This document shows positions 47,886 through 57,833 of a stretch of 64,000 nucleotides of DNA, piece after piece. The position numbers and the translations under genes were made by a program. Each line of letters starts with the position of its first letter. The first letter of the stretch is position 1. Below the pieces are notes generated by a model. That model was not told the origin of the DNA and did not search any database. It saw nothing but the letters and a program-made list of their open reading frames with translations. The stretch comes from Fodinibius roseus (GTDB lineage Bacteria; Bacteroidota; Rhodothermia; Balneolales; Balneolaceae), in the NCBI RefSeq assembly GCF_900129315.1, contig NZ_FQUS01000003.1, positions 186,001-250,000 on the forward strand. Reading direction: 5' to 3'.

Positions 47886-49713
47886 CGGGGTTGTCCTCTG
47901 TCTTGGGTTCAAAATCTTTAACGTAATCGTATACATGAGGGCGATTAATCTCGCCGGTAATATATTTTTCCACCAGCAGCGAGGCGACAGGGGCCGCCGA
48001 TATAGAGCCGTACCCGCTGTTTTCGAGGAGAACGGCCACTGCGATCCGGGGATTATCCACCGGGGCAAAACAGACAAACCATCCATGATCTTCGCCATGC
48101 GGGTTCTGTGCTGTTCCTGTTTTTCCCGCTACCGCGACGCTGTCTAAATTAGCGTAATAGCGTCCGCTGCCGGTAGTAACAACACGGCGCATACCGTTTT
48201 TAATAACGTCGATATTCTGGGAGTCGACCCAACTTATCTTCGTCGTATCGCTATCGGTATAGTGAACGGTACCGTCACTTTGGCTGATCGAATGAACGAG
48301 GTGCGGACGAAGTGCATAGCCCCCGTTGCCGATTTGAGCGGTAACGGTTGCCATCTGCAGGGGAGATGCGGCCAGGAAACCCTGTCCCACTCCCAGGCTG
48401 AGCTGATCGCCAATACCCCAGGTACCTTCGCCCAGGAGGTTATTCAGATAGGTGCTGTCGGGCAGAATACCTGTGGTTTCATTGGGCAGGTCGACGTTTG
48501 TGGAACGTCCGAGACCAAAGCTGGATGCGAGTTCATTCCAGCGGTCAATACTGTAGCTGTGAACAATTTTATCCATTAACCAGAAGAAAAAAGTATTGCT
48601 GGATTCCTGAATGGCTTTGCCGATATTATATTGTCCCGGATCGGCAAGATCGTTATAACGGCGTCCCCGGGAATAGTAGCCGGGATTATAGATAGTGGTA
48701 TTTTGATTGATAATGCCCAGCTCCAGGCCCATAAGTCCCATTAACGGCTTGAACGTAGATCCCGGCGGCTGCCTGCTGGATGATGCACGGCTGAAAAGCG
48801 GGTTATCGGGGTCCGTGTTGATCTTTTGCCAGTAGTCGGAGTCAATGCGTCCCGACAGGCGGCGTATATCATACTGCGGGGCGCTTACCATGCTTAAAAT
48901 GCCTCCCGTTTGGGGATTCAGTGCAACCAGTCCCCCTCGTTTCCCTTCCATGAGATCTTCGGCCAACAGCTGCAGCTCGGTATCAAGCGTAGTATGAAGA
49001 TTCGCTCCTTTCTCAGGAGCCTCGTCAATGGCCCCTTCCTGGTAAGAACCCAGGTTTTGTCCCATCGCATTGACCACGACATATTCCGTTCCGTATTCTC
49101 CCCTGAGCTGGGATTCATATTCTTTTTCCAGTCCGGTTTTCCCGGTTTTATCACCGAGATGGTAGTGTTGCTGCTCGAGATATTCCTCTTTGGAAACTTC
49201 CCGGAGGTAGCCGAGAATATGGGAAGCCTGCAGGCTGTCAACGGGGTAGTGCCGCTTGCTTTCAACCTGGTGGCCGATCCCCGGGAGCTGCCAGATATTT
49301 TCCTGGATAACGGAAAACGTCTTAAAGTCAATTTCGGTAAAAAGCCGGGAGGTCCGATACCAGGAGTAATCCCGTGCTTCCCGGACACGCTGCCGGACTT
49401 CCACCTCCGATACGCCCAAAAGGTCGGCCAAAAGAGGTGTTTTTTTGGGTTCGTAAGCAGAAGGCGTGATCGTAATGGAATAGATCGGTTTGTTGTCGAC
49501 CAGCAGCTGCCCGCTCCGGTCGTAGATGAGTCCGCGTGCCGGATTTATATTCTGTTGGCGAAGCGCATTTTCCCGGCTTAACGGTTCATATGTTTCGTAA
49601 TCCAGAATCTGAAGTTGAAACAGCCGTCCCATAATCACCAGTCCCAGCAGGATAATGATCAGCTGAAAGATGCGTATTGATAATTCCGTTCGTTTTTTCT
49701 TATGACGTGTCAT
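47878..49713 (-). CDS. mrdA: Penicillin-binding protein 2 (peptidoglycan transpeptidase)
   Basis: The 611-residue protein has an N-terminal membrane anchor (IFQLIIILLGLVIMGRLFQL), a dimerisation domain, and a class B transpeptidase domain. The catalytic Ser is in SSRQPPGSTFKPL (SXXK), followed by SSNTF (SXN-type) and KTGTAQNP (KTGT). It crosslinks nascent peptidoglycan in the elongasome with RodA and MreBCD. It is the fourth gene of the rod-shape operon. Confidence 0.97.
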   Translation of the reverse strand: MTRHKKKRTELSIRIFQLIIILLGLVIMGRLFQLQILDYETYEPLSRENALRQQNINPARGLIYDRSGQLLVDNKPIYSITITPSAYEPKKTPLLADLLGVSEVEVRQRVREARDYSWYRTSRLFTEIDFKTFSVIQENIWQLPGIGHQVESKRHYPVDSLQASHILGYLREVSKEEYLEQQHYHLGDKTGKTGLEKEYESQLRGEYGTEYVVVNAMGQNLGSYQEGAIDEAPEKGANLHTTLDTELQLLAEDLMEGKRGGLVALNPQTGGILSMVSAPQYDIRRLSGRIDSDYWQKINTDPDNPLFSRASSSRQPPGSTFKPLMGLMGLELGIINQNTTIYNPGYYSRGRRYNDLADPGQYNIGKAIQESSNTFFFWLMDKIVHSYSIDRWNELASSFGLGRSTNVDLPNETTGILPDSTYLNNLLGEGTWGIGDQLSLGVGQGFLAASPLQMATVTAQIGNGGYALRPHLVHSISQSDGTVHYTDSDTTKISWVDSQNIDVIKNGMRRVVTTGSGRYYANLDSVAVAGKTGTAQNPHGEDHGWFVCFAPVDNPRIAVAVLLENSGYGSISAAPVASLLVEKYITGEINRPHVYDYVKDFEPKTEDNPDE

Positions 49714-49720
49714 TCATGGA

Positions 49721-50194
49721 TCATCTTTTTGTTCGGAACAGATGGATGCAACAGGCAATAACAGCAGAATACAGGCTGTTGCCGATCAGGTGACGCCAAA
49801 ACAAGACTTCAGCAGAATAGTTTTGAATGAAAAGATTCAGTCCTAAAAAAATCAGGTTGTGCAGCAGAGCAGCCAGGAGGACGGTCAAAAACACAGGCCC
49901 GATCAACAGTGGTGTTTTTTGGTCTTGTGGTATAAAGCGATGACTCAAATATACCAATAATGTTTTTGTAAACATATGAAGTCCCCACAGATCAAGCAAA
50001 AAATCCTGTAAAAATCCCAGCAGTCCCGCCATAAGCAAAGCTGCGGCCCGGTCTTTTTTACTCATAAACCAGACCAAAAAGACAAGGACAAGGTCCGGCT
50101 GCATCTGGTAGATACTCAAATGCCGGAACAGCATGATTTGCAGCAACAAAAACAGTACTCCGGCCCCGATATATTTCAGCTGTTCTTTGGTCAT
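49721..50194 (-). CDS. mreD: Rod shape-determining protein MreD
   Basis: The 157-residue protein is a small integral membrane protein with five to six helices (GAGVLFLLLQIMLFRHLSIY, LLMAGLLGFLQDFLLDLWGL). It links the elongasome to the membrane. It overlaps mreC by 4 bp (ATGA) and lies 7 bp upstream of mrdA; position and topology support the call more than sequence does. Confidence 0.92.
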   Translation of the reverse strand: MTKEQLKYIGAGVLFLLLQIMLFRHLSIYQMQPDLVLVFLVWFMSKKDRAAALLMAGLLGFLQDFLLDLWGLHMFTKTLLVYLSHRFIPQDQKTPLLIGPVFLTVLLAALLHNLIFLGLNLFIQNYSAEVLFWRHLIGNSLYSAVIACCIHLFRTKR

Positions 50195-51033
50195 TCCAGT
50201 ACTTCCTGATACTGCTGATTGAGATTCCGGATCGTAGTATCGGGTTTAAACTTGATGACAAATCCGCCTGATATGCTGTAGAGGTCAACAAAGGGAGCGA
50301 GAAAGATTTGCTGCGTATCCTTACCCCTTTGAGGGACCGCTCGGGTGACTTTACCGATGGGGATACCGGGGGGAAACTGGTTACTGTATCCTGAAGTTAC
50401 GACTACTTCCCCTGTATCCACGTCGACGGTTTGCGGGATAAAATTAAGTTGAAGCTCTTCAATGGAACGGTCGTTCCAGGAAACAATACCATACGCATTG
50501 GAATGCTGCAGTTTAGCGCTGACCTTAAACAGGGTGTTTAAAAAAGGCATGACCTGAGAATAGCCCTTGTCTGTCAGAATAACTTTTCCGGCCAGTCCCT
50601 CTGCTCCGACGACCGGCATTCCACTTTCAATCCCCTGCTTGCTGCCGGCATCTATCGTTAAGGAATTGGAAACCTGGTTTAGCTGTTTGCCCACAATTTG
50701 AACGGGATACAGATCCAGGTTGCTTTCGCGGCTGAAATCAAGCAGCTTACGCAGCCGCTGGTTTTCCTGGTCGGCCGATCGCAGCCGGCTCAACTCATCC
50801 AGCAGCAGCACATTTTGTTCTCTCAGATAGGTGTTGGTCTTGAGCGCCTGTCGATACGTGCGGATATTGGAAAAGGGCTCTTCAAGATAACTGAAAAGGG
50901 TGACCGACATCTTACGCAGGTTGTCGAGTCCGCCCTGATGCCGTCCGATCATAAAAAAAACAGCGATTATTAAAATCACTGCTGTAATAATATGATCTTT
51001 GACATCAGATATTCCCGGAAAATGTATTGGCAT
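50191..51033 (-). CDS. mreC: Rod shape-determining protein MreC
   Basis: The 280-residue protein has one N-terminal membrane helix (HIITAVILIIAVFFMIGRHQ), a coiled coil (TYLREQNVLLLDELSRLRSA) and a double beta-barrel domain with QVVSNSLTIDAGSKQGIESG-like repeats (VSNSLTIDAGSKQGI, GMPVVGAEGLAGKVI). It is the periplasmic scaffold of the elongasome and activates PBP2-RodA. It follows mreB by 15 bp. Confidence 0.95.
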   Translation of the reverse strand: MPIHFPGISDVKDHIITAVILIIAVFFMIGRHQGGLDNLRKMSVTLFSYLEEPFSNIRTYRQALKTNTYLREQNVLLLDELSRLRSADQENQRLRKLLDFSRESNLDLYPVQIVGKQLNQVSNSLTIDAGSKQGIESGMPVVGAEGLAGKVILTDKGYSQVMPFLNTLFKVSAKLQHSNAYGIVSWNDRSIEELQLNFIPQTVDVDTGEVVVTSGYSNQFPPGIPIGKVTRAVPQRGKDTQQIFLAPFVDLYSISGGFVIKFKPDTTIRNLNQQYQEVLE

Positions 51034-51048
51034 TCACCCTGTTGTGAC

Positions 51049-52101
51049 TTAATTAATTACAGTTCGATAGTATTCCAGATCTTCCAGGATCGCACCGGTG
51101 CCGCGGACAACCGCCGTCAGGGGATCTTCGGCAATATGAACGGGCAGATCGGTAGTCTCCCGAATCAATTTATCCAGGTTTTTGAGTTTGGCTCCACCCC
51201 CGGTGAGCAGAATTCCCCGGTCGAGGATGTCTGCAGAGAGTTCCGGCGGGGTTTGTTCCAGTGATTTGGTAATGGATTCAACTATGGTATTGACGGATTC
51301 GGAGATGGCTTCCCGGACGTCTTTGGAGGTTACATGCCGGGTCCGGGGTACGCCGTTGACCAGGTCGCGTCCCTTGGTGTCCATTTCAAGCTCTTCGTCG
51401 AGAGGGGCGGCGGAGCCGATCTCACACTTGATCTTTTCAGCGGTACGCTCCCCGATAAGCAGGTTATGGTTACGGCGGAAATAGTTGATGATATCGTCAT
51501 TCAGCTCATCCCCGCCCAGGCGTACGGACTGGGCAAACACGATCCCGGACAGGGCGATTACGGCAATTTCCGTCGTTCCTCCCCCCACATCGACAATCAT
51601 ATTGCCGATCGGCTCATGCACATTCAGCCCGATGCCGATAGCGGCTGCCATGGGCTCATCAACCAGATGGACGGATTTGGCCCCGGCGTGTTCGGCACTG
51701 TCGCGCACGGCGCGCCGTTCCACCTCGGTGATACCGCTGGGCACGCAGACCACCATCTGCCGGGTACTGGAATACCATTTCATTTTCACCTTGTCGATCA
51801 TGCCTCGGATCATCTGTTCGGCCACTTCAAAATCGGCGATCACCCCGTCCCTGAGCGGACGTACCGTGCGGATATTTTTGTGGGTCTTTTCGTGCATCAA
51901 CCGTGCTTCATGGCCCGTTGCTACCGGTTCATTTTGCATGTTCAGGGCAACAATGGAGGGTTCATTGAGCACAATACCTTCTCCGCGGGAGTAAATGAGC
52001 GTATTGGCGGTCCCCAGGTCGATGGCTATATCGGTATAGAGCCAGTCAAACCATCCTTTATTATTTTGCTTTTTCTGCACGTTAGAGGCGTTTTTTTCCA
52101 T
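51049..52101 (-). CDS. mreB: Rod shape-determining actin MreB
   Basis: The 350-residue protein has actin-fold phosphate motifs: IAIDLGTANTLIYS, VDVGGGTTEIAVIA and LTGGGAKLKNLDKLI. It forms membrane-bound filaments that guide the elongasome. An extended N-terminus (~20 residues, KNASNVQKKQNNKGWFDWLY) precedes the core, which includes aromatic residues that may help membrane binding. A 133-bp gap separates it from purH, the only break of more than 100 bp in this series apart from the purN-AI-2E gap. Confidence 0.97.
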   Translation of the reverse strand: MEKNASNVQKKQNNKGWFDWLYTDIAIDLGTANTLIYSRGEGIVLNEPSIVALNMQNEPVATGHEARLMHEKTHKNIRTVRPLRDGVIADFEVAEQMIRGMIDKVKMKWYSSTRQMVVCVPSGITEVERRAVRDSAEHAGAKSVHLVDEPMAAAIGIGLNVHEPIGNMIVDVGGGTTEIAVIALSGIVFAQSVRLGGDELNDDIINYFRRNHNLLIGERTAEKIKCEIGSAAPLDEELEMDTKGRDLVNGVPRTRHVTSKDVREAISESVNTIVESITKSLEQTPPELSADILDRGILLTGGGAKLKNLDKLIRETTDLPVHIAEDPLTAVVRGTGAILEDLEYYRTVIN

Positions 52102-52234
52102 GTTTTAAAAAATGTAGATGAGCTTCGGGTCGTCAAATTATTTTCTGCGAAAATAACAAGGTCGAAAATACAATTTTGTCCGCCTATTTGCGAATAAATA
52201 AGATTAAAAGTTAAAATGAAAATGCAAGCTGAAT

Positions 52235-53815
52235 TTAGTGACGGAAAAGCCGTTTCCCGGTGAAGACCATGGCCAGTCCAAGGCGATCCGCCGCTTCGAT
52301 GACCTGTTCGTCACGGATGCTCCCGCCCGGCTGAATAACCGCGGTTGCGCCCGCCCCGGCTGCGGCTTCCACGCCATCGGGAAAGGGGAAAAAAGCGTCC
52401 GATGCGATAGCCGTTCCGGCAAGGGACAATCCTTCTTCCCGGGCCTTGGCAAGAGCAATTTGAGAGGCCTCCACACGGCTGGTCTGTCCCGTGCCGATGC
52501 CAATGGTTTGTTGATCCCTGGCATATACGATGGCATTCGATTTTACATGCTTTACCACCTTCCAGCTGAAGAGCATATCCCGTATTTCTTTTTCCGTCGG
52601 CTGTCGTTTCGTTACCACCCTGAGATCCTCTTTCGCGGTAACCGTAAAATCAGTATTCTGGCTGAGCGCTCCCCCGAATATGGATCGAAATTGTTTGTCC
52701 GTTTTTTTGCTGAGGGGTTGCCGCTGCCGGATGAGCCGCCGGTTTTTCTTCTGCTCCAGCAGTGATCGGGCTTCCCGGGAAAAGGAGGGGGCAATAATGA
52801 TTTCGGTGAAGATTTCATCAATAGCTTCCGCGGTAGCCCGGTCCAGCTCCCGGTTCACGATCACGATGCCGCCGAAAGGGGACTTGGTGTCGGTACGGAA
52901 GGCTTTCTTCCAGGCCCGGTGCAGGGACTTGTCGGAAGCGATGCCACAGGGCACGGTGTGTTTGAAAATGGCACAGGTCGGGGGAGCATCCCGGAAGTCT
53001 GCTATGAGCCGCAACGCACTGTCGACATCCAAAAAATTGTTATAACTGAGCTGTTTGCCGTGAAAACAGTCTATAAACTCATCCTGGTAGCCGTATACAG
53101 CCGCTTTTTGATGGGGATTTTCGCCATATCGCAGGCTTTGTGATTTCGGAAGGGAAATATTCAATTGCTCCGGTTGCTCGTCGTCTTTGACAGTCAGCTC
53201 ATTAAAATAGTCAGCGATGTGTGTATCGTAGCTTGCCGTGTGGTTAAACGCCTCTTTCGCCCATTGCTGCCGTTTCGCAAAGGGGATACCTTGTTTCTCT
53301 TTGAGTGCTTTCCTGAAGTCACCGTACTGGGCTGGTGAGGTCAACACACAGACATGTGGGAAGTTCTTGGCTGCCGCCCGGATCATGGTCGGACCGCCAA
53401 TATCGATATGTTCTGTGGCTATGGCTGGCGTACAGTCAGGGTCAGCCGTGGCCTGCTGAAAGGGGTAGAGGTTGACAACCACCAGTTCAATGGGGTCGAT
53501 ATTAAGCCGTTTCATCTCTTTGACGTCCGGCTCGTGGCTGGTTCGTCCCAGCAGTCCGCCGTGAATAAGCGGATGCAGGGTTTTAACCCGTCCGTCGAGA
53601 CATTCTTCAAAGCCTGTTACCTCACTGACATCTGTTACGGGGATCTCAGCTCCGCGAATTTTCCGGGCCGTCCCGCCGGTGGATATGAGCTCCACACCCG
53701 CCTTGTGGAGTGCCCCGGCCAGCGGAATGATATCGGTTTTGTCCGACACGGAGAGGAGCGCTCGGTTGATGGGGAGGGGATGTTCAGGCAGTTCGGCAAG
53801 CGGTTGTAGTGACAC
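52235..53815 (-). CDS. purH: Bifunctional AICAR transformylase/IMP cyclohydrolase
   Basis: The 526-residue protein starts at a GTG two bases after the purN stop. The N-terminal IMP cyclohydrolase has RALLSVSDKTDIIPLA, STGGTARKIR and FPELLDGRVKTLHP-like (FEECLDGRVKTLHPLIHGG). The C-terminal transformylase has LRYGENPHQKAA, FKHTVPCGIA, AFRTDTKSPFGG and the end IQPGGSIRDEQVI. It catalyses the last two steps of IMP synthesis. purH next to mreB is a gene order also seen in Bacteroidota, from memory. Confidence 0.97.
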   Translation of the reverse strand: MSLQPLAELPEHPLPINRALLSVSDKTDIIPLAGALHKAGVELISTGGTARKIRGAEIPVTDVSEVTGFEECLDGRVKTLHPLIHGGLLGRTSHEPDVKEMKRLNIDPIELVVVNLYPFQQATADPDCTPAIATEHIDIGGPTMIRAAAKNFPHVCVLTSPAQYGDFRKALKEKQGIPFAKRQQWAKEAFNHTASYDTHIADYFNELTVKDDEQPEQLNISLPKSQSLRYGENPHQKAAVYGYQDEFIDCFHGKQLSYNNFLDVDSALRLIADFRDAPPTCAIFKHTVPCGIASDKSLHRAWKKAFRTDTKSPFGGIVIVNRELDRATAEAIDEIFTEIIIAPSFSREARSLLEQKKNRRLIRQRQPLSKKTDKQFRSIFGGALSQNTDFTVTAKEDLRVVTKRQPTEKEIRDMLFSWKVVKHVKSNAIVYARDQQTIGIGTGQTSRVEASQIALAKAREEGLSLAGTAIASDAFFPFPDGVEAAAGAGATAVIQPGGSIRDEQVIEAADRLGLAMVFTGKRLFRH

Positions 53816-53817
53816 TA

Positions 53818-54420
53818 TTATGAATTGTTTTTTTGTTTGAGTTCGTTAGCAAGTTTGGCGATAACTTCAGGCAGCAGCAGGTGCTCCTGCTGCTGCACCC
53901 GCTTGGCCAGCGTTGACGGATCATCAGATTCGTATACCGGGACTTTTTTCTGAGCTAATATAGGACCCTCATCATACTCCCGGGTTACGATATGAACCGT
54001 ACAGCCCGATTCCGTTTCATTGTTGTCAAGGACGGCCCGGTGCACGTTATGCCCGTAAAACCCTTTACCGCCGTACTTCGGCAGCAGCGAGGGGTGAATG
54101 TTAATAATCCTGTTCTCAAATTTTTTAATGAGCTCGGCCGGAATTTTTATCATATAGCCGGCGAGAACGATCAGGTCGGTTTCCCATGCTGCAAGCTGGT
54201 CCAGCAGTTCCCCGACGTAATCCGACCGGTCTGTAAAATCGGCCGGATCAATGGTAACATGAGCGATGTCATGCTTTCGGGCTCGCCGGATTGCCTGAAT
54301 ATCATTTTTGTTGGTCACCAGTCCCCGGACCTGTCCCTCAATTTGTCCATCTTCCGTAGCATTAATAATCGACTGGAAATTGGTACCGGATCCGGAGGCG
54401 AATACAACAATGTTGATCAA
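53818..54420 (-). CDS. purN: Phosphoribosylglycinamide formyltransferase
   Basis: The 200-residue protein appears to start at a TTG at 54420: the next codons read INIVVFASGSGTNFQSII, the normal N-terminus, and no ATG lies upstream in frame. The catalytic set is present: NIHPSLLPKYGGKGFYG with the His and VHIVTREYDEGPILAQ with the Asp. It formylates GAR with 10-formyl-THF in purine synthesis. It is directly upstream of purH. Confidence 0.95.
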   Translation of the reverse strand: MINIVVFASGSGTNFQSIINATEDGQIEGQVRGLVTNKNDIQAIRRARKHDIAHVTIDPADFTDRSDYVGELLDQLAAWETDLIVLAGYMIKIPAELIKKFENRIINIHPSLLPKYGGKGFYGHNVHRAVLDNNETESGCTVHIVTREYDEGPILAQKKVPVYESDDPSTLAKRVQQQEHLLLPEVIAKLANELKQKNNS

Positions 54421-54516
54421 TGGGCAATGACGGTATAAGTTGCTGTCAGTTTGATCGCAAAGATAAACAAAAAAGATTAGATATTAAGGGCAAAATTGGA
54501 AAAGTATCGGTCCCTG

Positions 54517-55593
54517 CTACGGTTCGGTAGATTTCGCAGAACGAAATACATAGTAGTTATTGATACTCCATCGGATCTGGTTGATCGTAATTTTGATGGT
54601 GGTTGCTATGGGCACCGCAATCAGCATACCCAGGATGCCGGCAATTTCGGCCCCGACCATGATAATGAACAAGATGGCAACCGGGTGGATTTCGGCCGAA
54701 CGGGAAAAGATGAGCGGCTGCAATACGAGGTTGTCGAGCAGCTGCACCAGGAAAATAGCGATAATACAGGGCAGGACCAGCGAAAAATTGCCGACTTCAA
54801 TAATGGAAACGGTGATGGAGAGAAGATAGCCGATGGCGGGACCGAAATAGGGAATGGTGTTGGCCAGTCCCACAGCGATACCAACCGAGAGCGCGTTATT
54901 CAGGCCAACGATGGAGAGGACCAGCCATGAGGAAAGAGCCACAATGAGGCTCTGCAGCATAACGCTCCTGAAATAAATACCCAGGCGGGTTTCAATCTTG
55001 TCAATCAGGCTGAGGGTGGTCTCAAAGTATTTGTTGGGCACCAGCTGCAGGATGTCCCGCCTGATTTTGGTACCGTCCTTCAAGAAGAAAAACGTGGCGA
55101 ACGGAATGACCAGCGCCGCCCAGAAAATATTGGTAAAGAGTCCGATAAGATTGCTCAAAGCTGCGGGCAGCTGGCCGATATCAAACAGTTCCCGGAGCAT
55201 CCGGGTGATATTGGTACTCAGAAATTCTTCAGGCAGAAAAGAGAAATTGTCCCTCAGCCGCTGCTCCACCTGCTGTGTGATATTCTGGATCGTCTCGAGA
55301 TTCAGCTGTCCCGCCAGATCCACCATCTGATTGGCAATAACCGGGAAAATATTGGTTGATATCCAGACGAGAAGTAAAATAAGAGCACTGAGGGTGAGTA
55401 CAATAGCCCAAATCCGATTAATGCCGGTGGACTGTATGCGGCTTACGACCGGATCCAGCAGGTAGGTAATGACAATGGCAATGACGGCATACCCCACCAG
55501 GGTGCCGAAATAGTATAACAGATAGAACAGGATGGCCATGCCCGCCAGGGCTAATCCCAGTCGTATGAGCCGGTCGAGCGTGAGGCTTTTCAT
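54517..55593 (-). CDS. AI-2E family transporter (PerM-like)
   Basis: The 358-residue protein has about eight transmembrane helices and a large loop in the middle (NQMVDLAGQLNLETIQNITQ). The C-terminal end NTIPYFGPAIGYLLSITVSI and LQPLIFSRSAEIHPVAILF is the family signature. Members include the proposed AI-2 exporter TqsA and sodium/proton antiporters, so the substrate is uncertain. It overlaps recX by 4 bp (ATGA). Confidence 0.92.
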   Translation of the reverse strand: MKSLTLDRLIRLGLALAGMAILFYLLYYFGTLVGYAVIAIVITYLLDPVVSRIQSTGINRIWAIVLTLSALILLLVWISTNIFPVIANQMVDLAGQLNLETIQNITQQVEQRLRDNFSFLPEEFLSTNITRMLRELFDIGQLPAALSNLIGLFTNIFWAALVIPFATFFFLKDGTKIRRDILQLVPNKYFETTLSLIDKIETRLGIYFRSVMLQSLIVALSSWLVLSIVGLNNALSVGIAVGLANTIPYFGPAIGYLLSITVSIIEVGNFSLVLPCIIAIFLVQLLDNLVLQPLIFSRSAEIHPVAILFIIMVGAEIAGILGMLIAVPIATTIKITINQIRWSINNYYVFRSAKSTEP

Positions 55594-56264
55594 TGTTCTA
55601 TAACCTTCATGAGTTTGTCAATGTTACGGTAAATACCGGACGAGCGGTATCCTTTGCCCGCCAGGTAGCGTATGATCTTGTTCTTCCGTTTTAGCAGGTG
55701 CTCTTCTCTCAGGAAATGCCGTTTCCGCTTTCCGACTAAATGTATAAAAGTTTCTTCTAAATCTTCATTTTTAAATACCTCCCGGATGCTCTGTTCGGCA
55801 ACCGTTCGCCGGATCCCTTTCTTAAACAGGTGAGCTTTTATTTTTGCGGGGCCCCATTTATTGAGACGGTATTGGTCGGCCGCATACTTGCGGGCAAAAC
55901 CGGCATCGTCGATATACCCTTTATCCTCGAGTTCATCCAGTACATTAAGAATGACCTCCCGCGTATATTCCTTTCGAAGAGCTTTGGTCAGCAGTTCCCT
56001 GCGGGCATGGTCGCGCCGCCCCAAAAGCTTGAGCAGGTATTTTTTAACGGCAAACCGTCCCTCTTCCCGCTGCATCTTTTTAAACAGCAGGGGCGTCACC
56101 TCGACCCCCTTGCTCAAGTTGAATTTGATGAGGGTCTGTTCATTGACTCCCAGCAGGAACTGCTCGTCCACATAGATCGAATACCGTTCCTTGTTTCGTT
56201 TTTGAACGGCAATGGAAGAGATTATCCCGGGAAGGGGATGCTCAGGTCCGGCCTCATCGCTCAT
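55590..56264 (-). CDS. recX: RecX family regulatory protein
   Basis: The protein has 224 residues from the ATG at 56264; a GTG one codon upstream is also in frame. It shows the three-helix RecX repeats: LLGRRDHARRELLTKALRKE, LDELEDKGYIDDAGFARKYA, NKWGPAKIKAHLFKKGI and KIIRYLAGKGYRSSGIYR. It caps and controls RecA filaments. It starts two bases after the recA stop, the common arrangement. Confidence 0.95.
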   Translation of the reverse strand: MSDEAGPEHPLPGIISSIAVQKRNKERYSIYVDEQFLLGVNEQTLIKFNLSKGVEVTPLLFKKMQREEGRFAVKKYLLKLLGRRDHARRELLTKALRKEYTREVILNVLDELEDKGYIDDAGFARKYAADQYRLNKWGPAKIKAHLFKKGIRRTVAEQSIREVFKNEDLEETFIHLVGKRKRHFLREEHLLKRKNKIIRYLAGKGYRSSGIYRNIDKLMKVIEQ

Positions 56265-56266
56265 CA

Positions 56267-57325
56267 CTAATCTTCGTTATCATCGCCTTCAGTCTCCTCC
56301 TCTGCCGCTTCTGCCGTTTCCTCCTCCTGTGGTGTTGGGTTCATGGCATCACGGACCATCTGCTCAATGTTGTTGGTCAGTTCGGGATCTGATTCGAGAA
56401 ACTCGATCGCATTGTCTGTTCCCTGACCGATCGGCTCACCGTCATAGCGGTACCAGCTGCCCCGCTTTTCAATAATATCGAACTCAACCGCCATATCCAG
56501 AATTTCAGCCATGCGGGAAATGCCTTCTCCATACATGATATTGAATTCCACGACTTTAAAGGGCGGGGCTACTTTGTTCTTGACAATTTTTACCTTGGTG
56601 CGGTTACCGACCACGTCATCACCTTTTTTGAGCGATCCGATCCGTCGGATGTCCATACGAACAGAAGAATAAAATTTGAGCGCACGTCCCCCGGAGGTCG
56701 TTTCAGGATTACCAAACATGACCCCGATTTTCTCGCGAATCTGGTTAATAAAAATCACCGAGGTGCGTGTCTTGTTGATAATCCCCGTAATTTTACGCAT
56801 CGCCTGCGACATCAGCCGTGCCTGCAGGCCCATGTGCGAATCTCCCATCTCGCCTTCCAGCTCGGCCCGGGGCACCAGCGCCGCTACCGAGTCGACCACA
56901 ATAGCATCCAGGGCGGCAGAGCGAATAAGCGTTTCCGTGATCTCAAGGGCCTGTTCACCGCTGTCGGGCTGCGATACCAGCAGCTCGTCGGTATTGATGC
57001 CCAGGTTTTTGGCGTAACGGGGATCAAACGCATGCTCGGCATCAACAAAGGCCGCATAGCCGCCCGCTTTCTGGGCTTCCGCCACAATATGCATGGCCAG
57101 GGTGGTCTTCCCGCTGCCTTCCGGGCCGTAAATTTCGGTAATGCGTCCCCGCGGCACGCCGCCCACGCCAAGTGCCTGGTCAAGCACGAGCGATCCGGTG
57201 GAGATGCTGGGGACATCCTGGACGGCTTCGTCGCCCAGACGCATGATAGTCCCCTTCCCGTGTTGTTTTTCAATTTGGCCGATAGCCATTTCCAGTGCTT
57301 TATCGCGATCTTTATTGTCAGACAT
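56267..57325 (-). CDS. recA: Recombinase RecA
   Basis: The 352-residue protein has the Walker A motif [11 protein letters not shown] and Walker [12 protein letters not shown], the loop [20 protein letters not shown], and an acidic C-terminal tail ([15 protein letters not shown]). It forms the ATP-dependent filament on single-stranded DNA for recombination and SOS co-protease activity. It heads the - strand series. A 508-bp non-coding region lies upstream; I do not see a clear LexA-type box there. Confidence 0.98.
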   Translation of the reverse strand: MSDNKDRDKALEMAIGQIEKQHGKGTIMRLGDEAVQDVPSISTGSLVLDQALGVGGVPRGRITEIYGPEGSGKTTLAMHIVAEAQKAGGYAAFVDAEHAFDPRYAKNLGINTDELLVSQPDSGEQALEITETLIRSAALDAIVVDSVAALVPRAELEGEMGDSHMGLQARLMSQAMRKITGIINKTRTSVIFINQIREKIGVMFGNPETTSGGRALKFYSSVRMDIRRIGSLKKGDDVVGNRTKVKIVKNKVAPPFKVVEFNIMYGEGISRMAEILDMAVEFDIIEKRGSWYRYDGEPIGQGTDNAIEFLESDPELTNNIEQMVRDAMNPTPQEEETAEAAEEETEGDDNED

Positions 57326-57833
57326 AGAATTGGTTCTGAGTTTGGCTTTTATTTTTCATCGATTAATATATTAAATAAAACTGACAACATAGTGTCACTC
57401 CGTTATAAAAAATAAATGACAAAAGTGCGATTAACGTCGTATTCCTGCTATTTGCCAGTTCCAGCTGCAGGGTACAAGTAAGAGTCGTTCAGAGACAAAT
57501 CCTTACAAAGTTTTTTGTTTTAACCCGCGTTTTCATCAGGGGCCGCACACAGATCGAATATCCTTCATGCGTTTTGTTCAAGAGGCGGGCCGCTGCCGGA
57601 TGTTTCCCCGGGACCAGTCGGCCGTTGTTGAATATCCGGCATCGTACCCATTTTAAGATAAATATTGTACGTTATTTTCATTAGCTTTGCTTATTTTCTC
57701 CTGTATAGATAGATATAGGTGCCTGGCGACAGGCAGCATGCAGGCCGGCTGCGATTTTTGAGATGGAGTTTTGCAGGATATAACAAAAAATGCTTAGATT
57801 TGGCAACAATAAATAAATGAATGAAAAGTATCT
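57326..57833. other. Divergent intergenic region between recA and the BadF-type kinase gene
   Basis: This 508-bp region holds no ORF, tRNA or recognised RNA. It must carry the recA promoter (on the - strand) and the candidate kinase promoter at 57771-57802. An A/T-rich core lies near 57650-57720. Confidence 0.6.
57771..57802 (+). promoter_or_regulatory. Candidate Bacteroidota-type promoter of the BadF/NagK kinase gene
   Basis: TTG at 57771-57773 and TAGATTTG at 57795-57802 are separated by 21 nt, matching the TTG/TAnnTTTG promoter of Bacteroidota. The ATG is 32 bp downstream. Confidence 0.5.

Noticed and set aside
47886-48098. Upstream extension of rodA (71 codons)
   Set aside because: It lies inside mrdA and does not look like RodA; the ATG at 47885 gives a normal start with an 8-bp overlap.
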